Part shown: positions 1-8,108 of the stretch, piece by piece
Position numbering within the stretch: position 1 is the stretch's first letter
Layout: each line of letters begins with the position of its first letter
Source of the DNA: a bacterium
Lineage (GTDB): Bacteria; SZUA-79; Acidulodesulfobacterales; Acidulodesulfobacteraceae
NCBI GenBank assembly: GCA_021789455.1
Contig: JAJYJN010000006.1
Location: 1-28,579 of the forward strand
Direction of reading: 5' to 3'
Length of the DNA stretch: 28,579 nt
The notes under the pieces: generated by a model
Seen by the model: only the letters and a program-made list of their open reading frames with translations
What the model was told of the DNA's origin: nothing
The model's database searches: none
Position numbers and translations under genes: made by a program

Positions 1-116
1 AAAAATTTAAAATTCATGACGAAAATAATATCGCTCATGTAGGAGATAAAGTTTCATTTATTGAAACTCGCCCTTTATCTAAAGATAAAAGATGGAATCT
101 CGAGGCGGTTCTATAA
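1..116 (+). CDS. rpsQ: 30S ribosomal protein S17, C-terminal part (5' end outside window)
   Basis: The frame opening at base 3 reads the last 37 residues of S17 and ends at TAA 114-116. The diagnostic S17 tail is visible: HDENN, then VGDKV, then [11 protein letters not shown] and a short hydrophobic end. S17 is a primary 16S rRNA-binding protein of the small subunit. The gene lies immediately before rplN, the standard spc-operon junction, 40 bases away. The N-terminal half is cut off by the window edge, so start and SD cannot be judged. The identification rests on the conserved tail plus context. Confidence 0.95.
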   Translation, partial: KFKIHDENNIAHVGDKVSFIETRPLSKDKRWNLEAVL

Positions 117-156
117 TAATTTTTTTAAAATAATTTAATTACTTGGAGCTATAACG

Positions 157-525
157 ATGATTCAAATGCAGACAGTATTAAAATCCGCCGATAATTCAGG
201 CGCAAAAAAGCTTATGTGTATTAAAGTTCTTGGAGGTTCCAAGAGAAAATACGCGGGTATCGGCGATATAATAGTAGTTTCTATAAAGGAAGCAATTCCG
301 AATTCCAAAGTCAAAAAAGGCGACGTTTCAAAAGCCGTTATCGTCAGAACCGTTAAAGAAGTAAAACGGCCGGACGGAAGCTATATAAGATTCGATAATA
401 ATTCTGCGGTCTTAATAAATAACCAGAACGAACCGATAGGCACCCGTATTTTTGGTCCGGTAGCAAGAGAATTGAGAGCAAAAAAATTTATGAGGATTAT
501 ATCCTTAGCGCCAGAGGTCCTATAA
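157..525 (+). CDS. rplN: 50S ribosomal protein L14
   Basis: This 122-residue protein matches full-length bacterial L14. It starts [18 protein letters not shown], has the [23 protein letters not shown] core and ends with the conserved [20 protein letters not shown]14 binds 23S rRNA and forms part of the intersubunit bridge and the site where anti-association factors such as RsfS dock. The ATG has a TTGGAG-type SD about 8 bases upstream. The stop is one base from the rplX start, implying translational coupling. Nothing unusual is seen. Confidence 0.98.
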   Translation: MIQMQTVLKSADNSGAKKLMCIKVLGGSKRKYAGIGDIIVVSIKEAIPNSKVKKGDVSKAVIVRTVKEVKRPDGSYIRFDNNSAVLINNQNEPIGTRIFGPVARELRAKKFMRIISLAPEVL

Positions 526-526
526 T

Positions 527-841
527 ATGACAATTAAATTAAAAAAGAACGATAACGTAACGGTTTTAGCAGGAAAAGAAAAAGGGAAATCCGGCAAGAT
601 TATCAGAGTCGATAGAGAAAAAAACAGGGTCTATATCGAAAAGGTAAATATGATAAAAAGGCATATTAAGCCTAGAAGCGCTCAGGAACCCGGAGGCATA
701 ATAGACAAAGAAGCGCCGGTAAATATATCCAATGTCGCTTTATATTGTTCTAAATGCAAAAAAGCGGTAAGATTTTCTGTAAGTACGGATGATAAAGGAA
801 AAAAAACAAGGCTTTGCAAGAAATGCGGGTCTGAAGTTTAA
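527..841 (+). CDS. rplX: 50S ribosomal protein L24, zinc-motif form
   Basis: The 104-residue protein has the N-terminal KOW motif (about residues 7-35, with GKEKGKSGKI) and the RHIKPRSAQEPGGIIDKEAP segment typical of L24. L24 is an assembly-initiating protein of the large subunit near the 5' end of 23S rRNA. The C-terminus carries two CxxC pairs (C74/C77 and C97/C100), a likely zinc site found in some L24 lineages and absent from others. It begins one base after rplN ends and is followed 17 bases later by rplE. Confidence 0.98.
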   Translation: MTIKLKKNDNVTVLAGKEKGKSGKIIRVDREKNRVYIEKVNMIKRHIKPRSAQEPGGIIDKEAPVNISNVALYCSKCKKAVRFSVSTDDKGKKTRLCKKCGSEV

Positions 842-858
842 TTTTGGAGGATTGAAAA

Positions 859-1401
859 TTGTCGTCAAGATATAAAGAATTTTATAAGAATGAAGTTATA
901 CCCAGATTATTTAAAGAAACAGGTTATAAAAACATCAACCAGATACCCAGATTAGAAAAAATAGTCATCAATATGGGTCTCGGAGAAGCAACTTCCAATT
1001 CTAAAATAATCGAACAATCGGTTGCGGAACTTGGTAAAATTGCCGGCCAAAAGCCCGTGGTCTCTAAGGCAAAAAAGTCTATTGCCGCCTTTAAATTAAA
1101 AGAAAATCAGGAAATAGGCTGTTTTGTAACATTGAGAAGCGATAGGATGTATGATTTCATCGATAAACTTATTAATATATCCCTTCCGAGAGTGAGGGAT
1201 TTTAAAGGCATTTCAAGAAAAGCATTCGACGGCCGCGGAAATTATACTCTGGGAGTTAAGGAACAGGTTATATTCCCGGAAATCAGCTACGAGCTTATCG
1301 AGAAAATTAAAGGAATGAATATAACGATAGTTACTTCAGCAAAAAATAATGAAGACGGATATAAACTTTTGAAAAGTTTTAATTTTCCGTTTAGAAATTA
1401 G
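859..1401 (+). CDS. rplE: 50S ribosomal protein L5
   Basis: The 180-residue protein matches L5 length and motifs: [13 protein letters not shown] near residue 35, then [18 protein letters not shown], then [11 protein letters not shown] and the EQVIFPEI segment. L5 binds 5S rRNA and contacts the P-site tRNA. The start is TTG at 859; a GGAGG at 846-850 lies eight bases before it, and no in-frame ATG sits at the conserved N-terminus. It lies between rplX and rpsZ, the normal order. Confidence 0.98.
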   Translation: MSSRYKEFYKNEVIPRLFKETGYKNINQIPRLEKIVINMGLGEATSNSKIIEQSVAELGKIAGQKPVVSKAKKSIAAFKLKENQEIGCFVTLRSDRMYDFIDKLINISLPRVRDFKGISRKAFDGRGNYTLGVKEQVIFPEISYELIEKIKGMNITIVTSAKNNEDGYKLLKSFNFPFRN

Positions 1402-1413
1402 GAGATATGATAT

Positions 1414-1599
1414 ATGGCAAAAAAGTCTATGATTATAAAAGCCGGAAGGACGCCCAAGTTTAAAGTAAGAACCCACAACAGATGTCCGATATGCGGAAGG
1501 CCGAGAGGCTATTACAGAAAATTCGATATGTGCAGAATTTGTTTCAGGACATACTCCAGCAAAGGGCTTATACCCGGTGTTACCAAATCGAGCTGGTAA
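1414..1599 (+). CDS. rpsZ: 30S ribosomal protein S14, zinc-binding (type Z)
   Basis: This 61-residue protein is the short S14 form rather than the ~100-residue zinc-free form. It has the paired cysteines C24/C27 and C40/C43 (CPICGRPRG then MCRIC) and ends with the typical [12 protein letters not shown]14 binds the head of the 16S rRNA late in 30S assembly. It starts 12 bases after rplE, with GGAG overlapping the rplE stop region. The C+ form implies zinc dependence; whether a second zinc-free copy exists elsewhere cannot be seen here. Confidence 0.98.
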   Translation: MAKKSMIIKAGRTPKFKVRTHNRCPICGRPRGYYRKFDMCRICFRTYSSKGLIPGVTKSSW

Positions 1600-1650
1600 A
1601 TAATAAAAATATTCTTTAATGTATTATATTAAGAGAGGAAAAAAGAGAAA

Positions 1651-2049
1651 ATGACTTACCCGATTTCAGATATGATAGTGAGAATAAAAAATGCCTATAA
1701 AGCAGGTAAAGAAAAAGTTAATATGCCGTATTCGGGGTTAAAAGAAAATATATGCGAAATATTAAAGAGAGAGGGATTTATAGAAGATTACTCCGTTGAA
1801 AATGCGGATGTCGTTTCAACTAAAAATATCAGTATAAAGCTGGCTTATTATGAAAGCAAAAAACCGACGGTTATCGATATTAAAACCACCAGTACTCCGG
1901 GAATAAGATTTTATAAAAAAGCGAAAGACATCAGGGCATATAAAAATGGATTAGGGATAGAGATATTTTCAACTTCCTCAGGAATTCTTTCGGATGTCGA
2001 ATGTAAGGAAAAAAAAGTCGGCGGGCTTTCACTGTTAAAAGTTTTTTAA
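1651..2049 (+). CDS. rpsH: 30S ribosomal protein S8
   Basis: The 132-residue protein starts MTYPISDMIVRIKNAYKAGK and contains the STSSGILSD segment and VGGLSLLKVF end of the S8 family. S8 organises the 16S central domain. In enterobacteria it also represses the spc operon by binding its mRNA near rplE; whether that occurs here is not known. A GAGG about 12 bases upstream of the ATG is the likely SD. The 51-base gap after rpsZ is AT-rich with no clear structure. Confidence 0.98.
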   Translation: MTYPISDMIVRIKNAYKAGKEKVNMPYSGLKENICEILKREGFIEDYSVENADVVSTKNISIKLAYYESKKPTVIDIKTTSTPGIRFYKKAKDIRAYKNGLGIEIFSTSSGILSDVECKEKKVGGLSLLKVF

Positions 2050-2075
2050 TAATCTAATAAAAAGGTATCGATAAA

Positions 2076-2615
2076 ATGTCTAGAATAGGTAAAAAAATTA
2101 TTGAAATCCCTAAGGAAGTCAAAGTAGAGTTGAACGGCGATATCTTAACTTCTTCGGGACCTTTAGGGAAAATTTCTAAAAAAATTCCGGAAGGGATAGC
2201 TTTAGACATCGATAAATCAGCCGTTTCAGTTAAATTAAAGGACAATGACCCAAATTTTGAAAAATTTACCGGATTGACCAGAACTATTATAGCAAACGCA
2301 ATTATCGGCGTAGTAAAGGGATTTTCGAAAGACCTTGAGATTATCGGAGTAGGATACAGGGCGGAAGTGAAGAATAAGAATCTGGTTTTAAATTTAGGGT
2401 TTTCGCATCAGGTTAATTTTACGATTCCTGAAGGAATAAAGATAGCGGTCGAAAAAAATACTTTACTAAAAATTACCGGATTCGATAAAGAGCTCGTCGG
2501 ACTCGTCGCTTCTCAAATTAGGGAATTAAAGAAACCGGAGCCATATAAAGGCAAGGGCATTAAATATTCAGACGAAGTTATAAAACGAAAAGTCGGCAAA
2601 GCATCCGGAAAATAA
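2076..2615 (+). CDS. rplF: 50S ribosomal protein L6
   Basis: The 179-residue protein matches L6. It begins MSRIGKKIIEIPKEVKVEL, contains the conserved GVGYRAEV and ends with the KPEPYKGKGIKY segment and a basic tail. L6 has two homologous L6 folds and lies near the factor-binding region, close to the sarcin-ricin loop and L7/L12 stalk base. Its ATG is 27 bases after rpsH with AAGGT upstream as SD. A 63-residue reverse-strand frame over its 5' part is a shadow. Confidence 0.98.
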   Translation: MSRIGKKIIEIPKEVKVELNGDILTSSGPLGKISKKIPEGIALDIDKSAVSVKLKDNDPNFEKFTGLTRTIIANAIIGVVKGFSKDLEIIGVGYRAEVKNKNLVLNLGFSHQVNFTIPEGIKIAVEKNTLLKITGFDKELVGLVASQIRELKKPEPYKGKGIKYSDEVIKRKVGKASGK

Positions 2616-2629
2616 AATAAACATCACAG

Positions 2630-2657
2630 AAGGGGGTTGGATTTAAATCTATCCCCT
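2630..2657 (+). repeat. Imperfect inverted repeat between rplF and rplR
   Basis: Five-base arms AGGGG (from 2631) and CCCCT (to 2657) enclose an inner GAT/ATC pairing with TTAA at the centre, separated by an unequal internal loop. It lies in the 58-base gap before rplR, just upstream of its SD (GAGG at 2663-2666). A U-run terminator tail is lacking, so a processing site, an mRNA-binding site for a ribosomal protein or chance are all possible. Confidence 0.4.
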
Positions 2658-2673
2658 AAAAAGAGGTTCGATA

Positions 2674-3030
2674 ATGAAAGATAAAATTGAAAAGAGATTG
2701 CGCAGGAAGGCGCATATCAAAAAGGTTATGAAAAATAACACTAAACCGCGTTTGTGCGTGTTTAAAAGTTTAAACAATATTTACGTTCAGGTGTTTTCCC
2801 CGGATAATAACGTTCTTGCCCAAGCATCTTCTCTTTCCAAGGAGATAAAAGGAAAGATTAAAGGGCACAGCGGCAATGTAGATGCCGCTAAAATAGTCGG
2901 GATGAAAATTGCCGAATTATGCAAGCAGAAATCGATAATAGATGTTGCATTTGACAGGAATGGATATATTTATCACGGAAGAGTTAAGGCATTAGCCGAT
3001 GCCGCAAGAGAAAACGGGTTAAATTTTTAG
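2674..3030 (+). CDS. rplR: 50S ribosomal protein L18
   Basis: The 118-residue protein has the basic N-terminal RRKAHIKKV patch, the LCVFKSLNNIYVQVF strand and the C-terminal FDRNGYIYHGRVKALADAARENGL that marks L18. L18 binds 5S rRNA and, with L5 and L25-type proteins, anchors it in the central protuberance. The SD is GAGG seven bases before the ATG. It is followed closely by rpsE, as in other spc operons. Confidence 0.98.
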   Translation: MKDKIEKRLRRKAHIKKVMKNNTKPRLCVFKSLNNIYVQVFSPDNNVLAQASSLSKEIKGKIKGHSGNVDAAKIVGMKIAELCKQKSIIDVAFDRNGYIYHGRVKALADAARENGLNF

Positions 3031-3053
3031 ATATTTGAATATTGGAGGATAAT

Positions 3054-3539
3054 TTGGAGAAGTTAAGCGTTGAAGATTTAAATATTAAGGATAAAGTTAT
3101 CCATATTTCAAGAGTTGCCAAGGTTGTTAAAGGCGGAAGGCGCTTCGGTTTTTCTGCGTTAGTAGTGGCTGGAGATCCGGATGCAAATTTCGTAGGCATA
3201 GGTCTCGGGAAAGCCAAAGAAGTGCCGGAGGCAATTAGAAAAGGAACAGAACAGGCAAAGAAAAATTTAATAAGAGTTAAAGTTCATAAAAATTCAATCC
3301 CTCATGAGCAATACGGAAAGAGCGGAGCCGGTTACGTATTTATGAAGCCCGCTCCTGAAGGAACCGGAATAATCGCCGGCGGAGCTATGAGAGCAATTTT
3401 TGAACTTTCGGGGGTAAGAAACGTTTACGCCAAGTCTATCGGTTCATCGAATCCCCATAATGTGGCAAACGCGACGCTGAAATGCATTTCTTCCTTTTTT
3501 TATAAAGGGGAACTAGGGAAAAGAAGAAAAAAATCATAA
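3054..3539 (+). CDS. rpsE: 30S ribosomal protein S5
   Basis: S5 with the DSRBD-like [19 protein letters not shown] segment and the C-terminal [20 protein letters not shown] and [14 protein letters not shown] motifs. S5 sits by the mRNA entry tunnel and affects decoding accuracy. I place the start at TTG 3054 (161 residues), because a clean GGAGG at 3044-3048 lies five bases before it. An in-frame TTG at 3042 would give four extra residues, but the SD would then lie inside the coding sequence. The next gene is rplO, with no rpmD between. Confidence 0.97.
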   Translation: MEKLSVEDLNIKDKVIHISRVAKVVKGGRRFGFSALVVAGDPDANFVGIGLGKAKEVPEAIRKGTEQAKKNLIRVKVHKNSIPHEQYGKSGAGYVFMKPAPEGTGIIAGGAMRAIFELSGVRNVYAKSIGSSNPHNVANATLKCISSFFYKGELGKRRKKS

Positions 3540-3578
3540 ATAAATATTATAGAATGAGTAAAAGAGGAAGACAATTAA

Positions 3579-4013
3579 ATGGTTAATTTAAGCGAATTCG
3601 GCAAACATAATAATAAGAATAAAAAAAGGCTCGGAAGAGGTTCCGGTTCAGGGCACGGACAGACATCCGGCAAAGGAAATAAAGGCCAGAATGCAAGAGC
3701 AGGAGGCGGAGTAAGGCCGGGATTTGAAGGCGGCCAGATGCCTTACAGCAGAAGAGTCCCTAAAAGGGGTTTTAATAATCCTCTTCGGGAACAGATTGCT
3801 ATCGTAAATTTTACCGCTATTGAAAATATAAAAAGCGATAATATAGATATAAATATTTTAAAAGAAAGCGGAATACTAAAAAAAAGCGAAAACAAATTTA
3901 AACTATTAGGTTCGGGAGAAATTAGCCGCAAGATTAATGTCGTCTGCGATAAAATTTCTAAAAATGCTAAAGAAAAAATAGAAAAAAGCGGCGGAACCGT
4001 AAGGATAATATAA
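3579..4013 (+). CDS. rplO: 50S ribosomal protein L15
   Basis: The 144-residue protein has the long Gly- and basic-rich N-terminal extension (GRGSGSGHGQTSGKGNKGQ, then GGVRPGFEGGQMP) that threads into the 23S rRNA, followed by the globular C-terminal domain ending KSGGTVRII. L15 is a late-assembly protein needed for large-subunit maturation. A GAGG about 11 bases upstream serves as SD. It follows rpsE after only 39 bases, the place where rpmD normally lies. It is followed by secY five bases later. Confidence 0.98.
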   Translation: MVNLSEFGKHNNKNKKRLGRGSGSGHGQTSGKGNKGQNARAGGGVRPGFEGGQMPYSRRVPKRGFNNPLREQIAIVNFTAIENIKSDNIDINILKESGILKKSENKFKLLGSGEISRKINVVCDKISKNAKEKIEKSGGTVRII

Positions 4014-4018
4014 AAATA

Positions 4019-5317
4019 ATGGCTCAAAGTTTTGAAAATTTAGGAAAAATACCTGAACTGCGCAACCGTATACTTTATACGCTTTTGATGTTTATAGTGT
4101 TCAGGATAGGCGTTCACATTACGACTCCAGGCGTCAACCCCGTAGCCTTATCCCAGTTTTTTAACGCATCCAACAGCAATTTATTCGGGCTTTTTAATAT
4201 GTTTACAGGGGGGGCGTTAGCGCGTTTTTCCATATTTTCTCTCGGTATTATGCCGTATATAAGCTCCTCTATAATATTTCAGATGCTGCCCATGGTAGTG
4301 CCTTCCCTTGATAGGCTTCAGAAAGAAGGCGAAGCCGGAAGAAAGAAATTTATGCAATATACGAGATACGGAACGGTACTGCTTTCCTTATTTCAATCTA
4401 TCGGGATAAGTTACGGAATCGAAGCAATGAGAAGTCCCGACGGGCTCCCCGTAGTTATGCATCCGGGGATGAGTTTTTTAATTATATCGGTTATTGCCCT
4501 GACGGCAGGCACTATATTTGTTATGTGGATCGGCGAAGAGATATCGGAGCACGGCATAGGCAACGGCATTTCATTGATTATATTTGCGGGAATAGTCGCG
4601 GCAATACCGGGCGCATTTATGAATACTATTAAAATGGTTCAGCTTGGCGAAATTAATATAATGCTGCTAATTTTAATACTTGCGTTAATGATTTTGGTAA
4701 TCGGTTTTATTGTTTTTGTCGAGTCGGCACAGAGACGAATTCCGATACAGTATGCAAAAAAAATGGTAGGAAGAAAGCTATATTCCGGTCAGACAAGCTA
4801 TCTTCCCTTAAAGGTAAATACGCCGGGGGTAATCCCGCCCATTTTTGCGATGTCGATTCTTCTTTTTCCGGCGACGATAGCCAATTTTATTAAAGTACCA
4901 GTTTTTGAGAGGGTATCGGAGTATTTAAACCCTAACGGAGTTCTTTATAATATAATTTTTGTTATTTTAATTTTTTTCTTTTGTTATTTTTATACGGCAA
5001 TTACGTTTAAAGTGGATGATGTTGCGGACGACCTGCGTAAATACGGCGGGAACGTCCCGGGAATTAAACCCGGGAAGTCGACCTCGTTATTTATAGATAA
5101 AATTTTAAACAGGGTAACTTTTATCGGCGCTATATATGTTTCATTAATTTGCCTCCTGCCTACGATTTTAATTAATAAATTCCATGTTCCGTTCTATTTT
5201 GGAGGAACCGGCCTTTTAATCGTCGTAGTAGTAGCTATGGATACAATAGTGCAGATTCAGTCGCATTTATTATATAGAAATTATGACAGCCTGTTAAAAA
5301 AAGCGTCAAAAAAATAA
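4019..5317 (+). CDS. secY: Protein translocase subunit SecY
   Basis: The 432-residue polytopic membrane protein is the channel subunit of the Sec translocon, partnered by SecE and SecG and driven by SecA. About ten hydrophobic helices are apparent. Visible SecY hallmarks are the TPGVNP segment after helix 1, the MPYISSSIIFQM plug-proximal region, GEEISEHGIGNGISLIIFAGI, RRIPIQYAKKMVGRK, and the cytosolic ADDLRKYGGNVPGIKPG loop. It follows rplO directly with a weak AAGGA SD inside rplO. Length is typical for the family. Confidence 0.98.
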   Translation: MAQSFENLGKIPELRNRILYTLLMFIVFRIGVHITTPGVNPVALSQFFNASNSNLFGLFNMFTGGALARFSIFSLGIMPYISSSIIFQMLPMVVPSLDRLQKEGEAGRKKFMQYTRYGTVLLSLFQSIGISYGIEAMRSPDGLPVVMHPGMSFLIISVIALTAGTIFVMWIGEEISEHGIGNGISLIIFAGIVAAIPGAFMNTIKMVQLGEINIMLLILILALMILVIGFIVFVESAQRRIPIQYAKKMVGRKLYSGQTSYLPLKVNTPGVIPPIFAMSILLFPATIANFIKVPVFERVSEYLNPNGVLYNIIFVILIFFFCYFYTAITFKVDDVADDLRKYGGNVPGIKPGKSTSLFIDKILNRVTFIGAIYVSLICLLPTILINKFHVPFYFGGTGLLIVVVVAMDTIVQIQSHLLYRNYDSLLKKASKK

Positions 5318-5339
5318 TTTAACATAGTAAGGAGTAAAA

Positions 5340-5987
5340 ATGAAAAGCAAAATTTATATTTTAATAGGGCCTCCCGGCGCCGGCAAAGGAACCCAGGCAA
5401 AAAATATTGCCAGTACAAAAGACTTTGTATTGATTTCGACAGGAGACCTATTAAGAGAAAACGTAGAGAAAAAAACAGAATTGGGTCAAATTGCAAAATC
5501 ATATATGGATAAGGGCGAATTTGTTCCTATAGATTTAGTCGCCAAGATAATTAAGGCAAATATTCAGCAGAATCTGGGCAAAAACGGTTTTCTATTCGAC
5601 GGTTTTCCGAGAGATTTATCGCAAAACGTTTTATTAGACGGCATGCTCAAAGAGTTTAATCTTGAAGTAGATAAAGTTATTTATATAGACGTTAAAGATG
5701 AAGCTATACTTGAGAGGCTTACAAACAGAAGAGTCTGTCCGAAATGCAAAAAAGTGTATCATATGAAATTTAATAAACCTAAAAACGACGAGCTATGCGA
5801 CGATTGCGGAGTTCCATTAATAACGAGGGATGACGACAAGCCCGAAGTTATTAAAAATAGACTGGCGACTTATCATAAATCTACGCATCCTTTAGTCGAG
5901 CATTTTGAAAAATTAGGCAAAGTAATCAGGATTAACGGCGAAAAATCTCCTAAAGAGGTAGAAAACGAAATAATTTCGCATATCTAA
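5340..5987 (+). CDS. adk: Adenylate kinase, zinc-lid long form
   Basis: The enzyme interconverts ATP plus AMP with two ADP in the cytoplasm. The P-loop GPPGAGKGT is at residues 10-18, the AMP-binding STGDLLRE follows, and DGFPRDLSQ lies near residue 87. The lid carries four cysteines (C133, C136, C153, C156), the structural zinc-binding version of the long-form family. Its 215 residues are the usual length. AAGGAG at 5329-5334 lies five bases before the ATG. Its place between secY and map is conserved in many bacteria. Confidence 0.97.
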   Translation: MKSKIYILIGPPGAGKGTQAKNIASTKDFVLISTGDLLRENVEKKTELGQIAKSYMDKGEFVPIDLVAKIIKANIQQNLGKNGFLFDGFPRDLSQNVLLDGMLKEFNLEVDKVIYIDVKDEAILERLTNRRVCPKCKKVYHMKFNKPKNDELCDDCGVPLITRDDDKPEVIKNRLATYHKSTHPLVEHFEKLGKVIRINGEKSPKEVENEIISHI

Positions 5988-5996
5988 TCCGGTGAA

Positions 5997-6737
5997 ATGG
6001 TTAATCTTAAAAGCAAAATAGATATAGAAGGTATAAAAAAAGCGGGCGAAATAGTAAATAAAGTATTAAACGAGTTATCGGCTATGACTAAGCCGGGTAT
6101 GAAAACGATAGAATACGATATTGTTGCGGAAAAGGAGGCATTATCTTCAGGGGCTGCACCGGCTTTTAAAGGATACAACGGGTTCCCTTATTCCGTATGC
6201 GTATCGGTAAACGAAGAAGTAGTACACGGTTTTCCTTCGCAGAGAAAATTGAGGGAAGGAGATATAGTAAGTTTGGATTACGGCATTTATTATAACGGTT
6301 ATTATGCGGATGCCGCGGTAACGGTTCCCGTAGGCAATGTTTCGAGCCCGGCTTTAAATTTAATGGAAATTACAAAGGAAGCCTTGAATATAGGGATATC
6401 AAAAGCTGTTTGCGGCAATAAAATTAACGACATTTCAGCGGCGATTGAAAATTTTGTTATTAAGAATAAATATTCCGTAGTAAAAGATTTTGTAGGCCAC
6501 GGGGTCGGTTTTAAATTACATGAAGACCCGCAAGTTCCTAATTATTATATCGAGGCAAACGACGTACCGATAAAAAATGGAATGGTAATAGCAATAGAGC
6601 CTATGGTAAATGAATTTTCTTATAAAGTAAAGATTAAAGAAAACAGATGGACGGTTGTTACTAAAGATAAAGGGTTGTCGGCTCATTTTGAGCATACGGT
6701 TGCAATAACGAATGACGGTCCGCAAATTCTTACATAG
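5997..6737 (+). CDS. map: Methionine aminopeptidase type I
   Basis: This 246-residue metalloprotease removes the initiator Met from nascent proteins after deformylation. The five canonical dinuclear metal ligands can be placed: D94 (SLDYG), D105 (YADAA), H168 (GHGVG), E201 (IEPMV) and E232 (FEHTV). The substrate-positioning histidine H175 (KLHEDP) is also present. The start is ATG 5997, nine bases after the adk stop. The SD is unclear because GGTGA lies almost against the start codon; coupling to adk is likely. The motif set and context make this secure. Confidence 0.97.
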   Translation: MVNLKSKIDIEGIKKAGEIVNKVLNELSAMTKPGMKTIEYDIVAEKEALSSGAAPAFKGYNGFPYSVCVSVNEEVVHGFPSQRKLREGDIVSLDYGIYYNGYYADAAVTVPVGNVSSPALNLMEITKEALNIGISKAVCGNKINDISAAIENFVIKNKYSVVKDFVGHGVGFKLHEDPQVPNYYIEANDVPIKNGMVIAIEPMVNEFSYKVKIKENRWTVVTKDKGLSAHFEHTVAITNDGPQILT

Positions 6738-6745
6738 GAAAATTT

Positions 6746-6967
6746 ATGTCTAATAAAGAAGATTTAATCGAAGTCGAAGGAACGGTTGTAGAACCGCTTC
6801 CTAATGCAATGTTTAGAGTCGAATTGGAAAACGGATATAAAGTGCTTGCCCACATATCCGGAAAAATGCGCATGCATTACATTAAGATTTTGGCAGGCGA
6901 TAAAGTGACAGTTCAGTTGTCGCCATACGATTTAACGAGAGGGCGCATTATTTTCAGAGGAAAATAA
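6746..6967 (+). CDS. infA: Translation initiation factor IF-1
   Basis: The 73-residue protein is a single S1-like OB fold with the IF-1 hallmarks [33 protein letters not shown] and [15 protein letters not shown]-1 occupies the 30S A site during initiation and cooperates with IF-2 and IF-3. It starts nine bases after map, with AGGA upstream. The map-infA-rpmJ-rpsM order is common outside enterobacteria. Length is essentially identical to the family norm. Confidence 0.98.
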   Translation: MSNKEDLIEVEGTVVEPLPNAMFRVELENGYKVLAHISGKMRMHYIKILAGDKVTVQLSPYDLTRGRIIFRGK

Positions 6968-7031
6968 ATAATAATAACGGGGAAGATTTTAAATCTAAAT
7001 CTGCCTTCTAATAAATAAAAAGGAGCCGGAA

Positions 7032-7145
7032 GTGAAAGTAAGGTCGTCGGTTAAAAAAATTTGCGATAAATGCAAGGTTATAAAAAGAAAAGGGGTCGTA
7101 AGAATTATTTGCGAAAACCCTAAACATAAACAGCGTCAGGGCTGA
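7032..7145 (+). CDS. rpmJ: 50S ribosomal protein L36, zinc form
   Basis: This very short gene of 37 codons starts at GTG 7032 with AGGAG seven bases upstream. It begins [15 protein letters not shown] and ends with [10 protein letters not shown]11, C14, C27 and H32 form the expected zinc site, so this is the C+ type. L36 is the smallest large-subunit protein and stabilises 23S rRNA near the factor-binding region. It lies in the conserved slot between infA and rpsM. The 64-base gap before it contains AGATTT/AAATCT arms whose significance is unclear. Confidence 0.97.
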   Translation: MKVRSSVKKICDKCKVIKRKGVVRIICENPKHKQRQG

Positions 7146-7191
7146 AAAGATATAACAAAATTAGCATATATAAATATGTGGAGGATAAATA

Positions 7192-7566
7192 ATGGCAAGA
7201 ATCTCGGGAATAGATTTACCCAAGAATAAAAGGATAGAAATCGCTTTAACTTATATTTACGGAATCGGCCGCGCATTGTCGAACAGCATTCTGGAAAAAG
7301 CCGGCGTTGCTATAGAGACTAAAGTGAAAGATTTGACGGATATTCAGGTAAATAATATAAGACAGCAGATAGACAGCGAATTTAAAGTCGAAGGCGATTT
7401 AAGAAGAGAAGTTCAGATGAATATAAAAAGGCTTATAGATATAGGCAGCTATAGAGGTTTAAGGCATAAGAAAGGACTGCCGGCTAGGGGACAGAGAACC
7501 AAAACAAATGCGAGGACAAGAAAAGGACCGAGGAAGTCCACTATAGCGGCGGCGAAAGCCAAATAA
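7192..7566 (+). CDS. rpsM: 30S ribosomal protein S13
   Basis: The 124-residue protein starts [26 protein letters not shown], has the helix-two-turn-helix region and the [25 protein letters not shown] tail characteristic of S13. S13 lies in the 30S head, contacts S19 and forms the B1 bridges to L5; its tail approaches the P-site tRNA. A GGAGG at 7180-7184 lies seven bases before the ATG. It is the first gene of the classical alpha block, here joined to the spc block. Confidence 0.98.
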   Translation: MARISGIDLPKNKRIEIALTYIYGIGRALSNSILEKAGVAIETKVKDLTDIQVNNIRQQIDSEFKVEGDLRREVQMNIKRLIDIGSYRGLRHKKGLPARGQRTKTNARTRKGPRKSTIAAAKAK

Positions 7567-7637
7567 GGACAAATAAAATATAAAGCTCAGGTAATATATA
7601 ATAATTATTAATTTAATTGGGATACTAAGAGGTATAA

Positions 7638-8033
7638 ATGGCTAACGTAAAAAAGAATGCGCCTAAAAAAAAGAAGGATAAAAAAAATATTCAAAATGCG
7701 ATTGCTCATATAAAATCGACATTTAATAATACTATCGTGAGCATTACGGATTTGAGCGGAAATGTTCTTGCATGGGCAAGCTCCGGAACAAGCGGATTCA
7801 AAGGGTCGAGAAAAAGTACTCCGTATGCCGGACAGGTTGCCGCCGAACAGGCCGCAAAAAAAGTGTCGGATTACGGCGTCGCAAACGTAGAAGTTTATAT
7901 AAAAGGTCCAGGCGGCGGCAGGGAATCAGCTCTGAGAGCGCTTCAAAGTTCCGGTTTTAATATAACGTTGATTAAAGACGTTACGCCAATACCGCATAAC
8001 GGATGCAGACCGCCGAAAAGGAGAAGGGTTTAA
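7638..8033 (+). CDS. rpsK: 30S ribosomal protein S11
   Basis: The 131-residue protein has a lysine-rich N-terminus, then the S11 signature [20 protein letters not shown], the [19 protein letters not shown] segment, [17 protein letters not shown] and the C-terminal [17 protein letters not shown]11 sits on the 30S platform by the mRNA exit channel. GAGG at 7629-7632 precedes the ATG by five bases. The 71-base gap from rpsM is AT-rich without a convincing structure. Confidence 0.98.
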   Translation: MANVKKNAPKKKKDKKNIQNAIAHIKSTFNNTIVSITDLSGNVLAWASSGTSGFKGSRKSTPYAGQVAAEQAAKKVSDYGVANVEVYIKGPGGGRESALRALQSSGFNITLIKDVTPIPHNGCRPPKRRRV

Positions 8034-8108
8034 CTTTTATATTTTAGATTATTATTATAATTAGATAAATTTACATATTAAGTAACATTGAAATAACGAG
8101 GTGAAAAA

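Noticed and set aside
3042..3053. Upstream TTG start for rpsE
   Set aside because: It would place the GGAGG inside the coding sequence; the TTG at 3054 has correct SD spacing.
5054..5074. TCCCGGG/CCCGGGA hairpin in secY
   Set aside because: It is produced by codons for the conserved PGIKPG loop of SecY, and CCCGGG is itself palindromic.
6984..6996. AGATTT/AAATCT symmetry before rpmJ
   Set aside because: It has only a single-base spacer and low-complexity AT arms, with no T-run or link to a known regulator.
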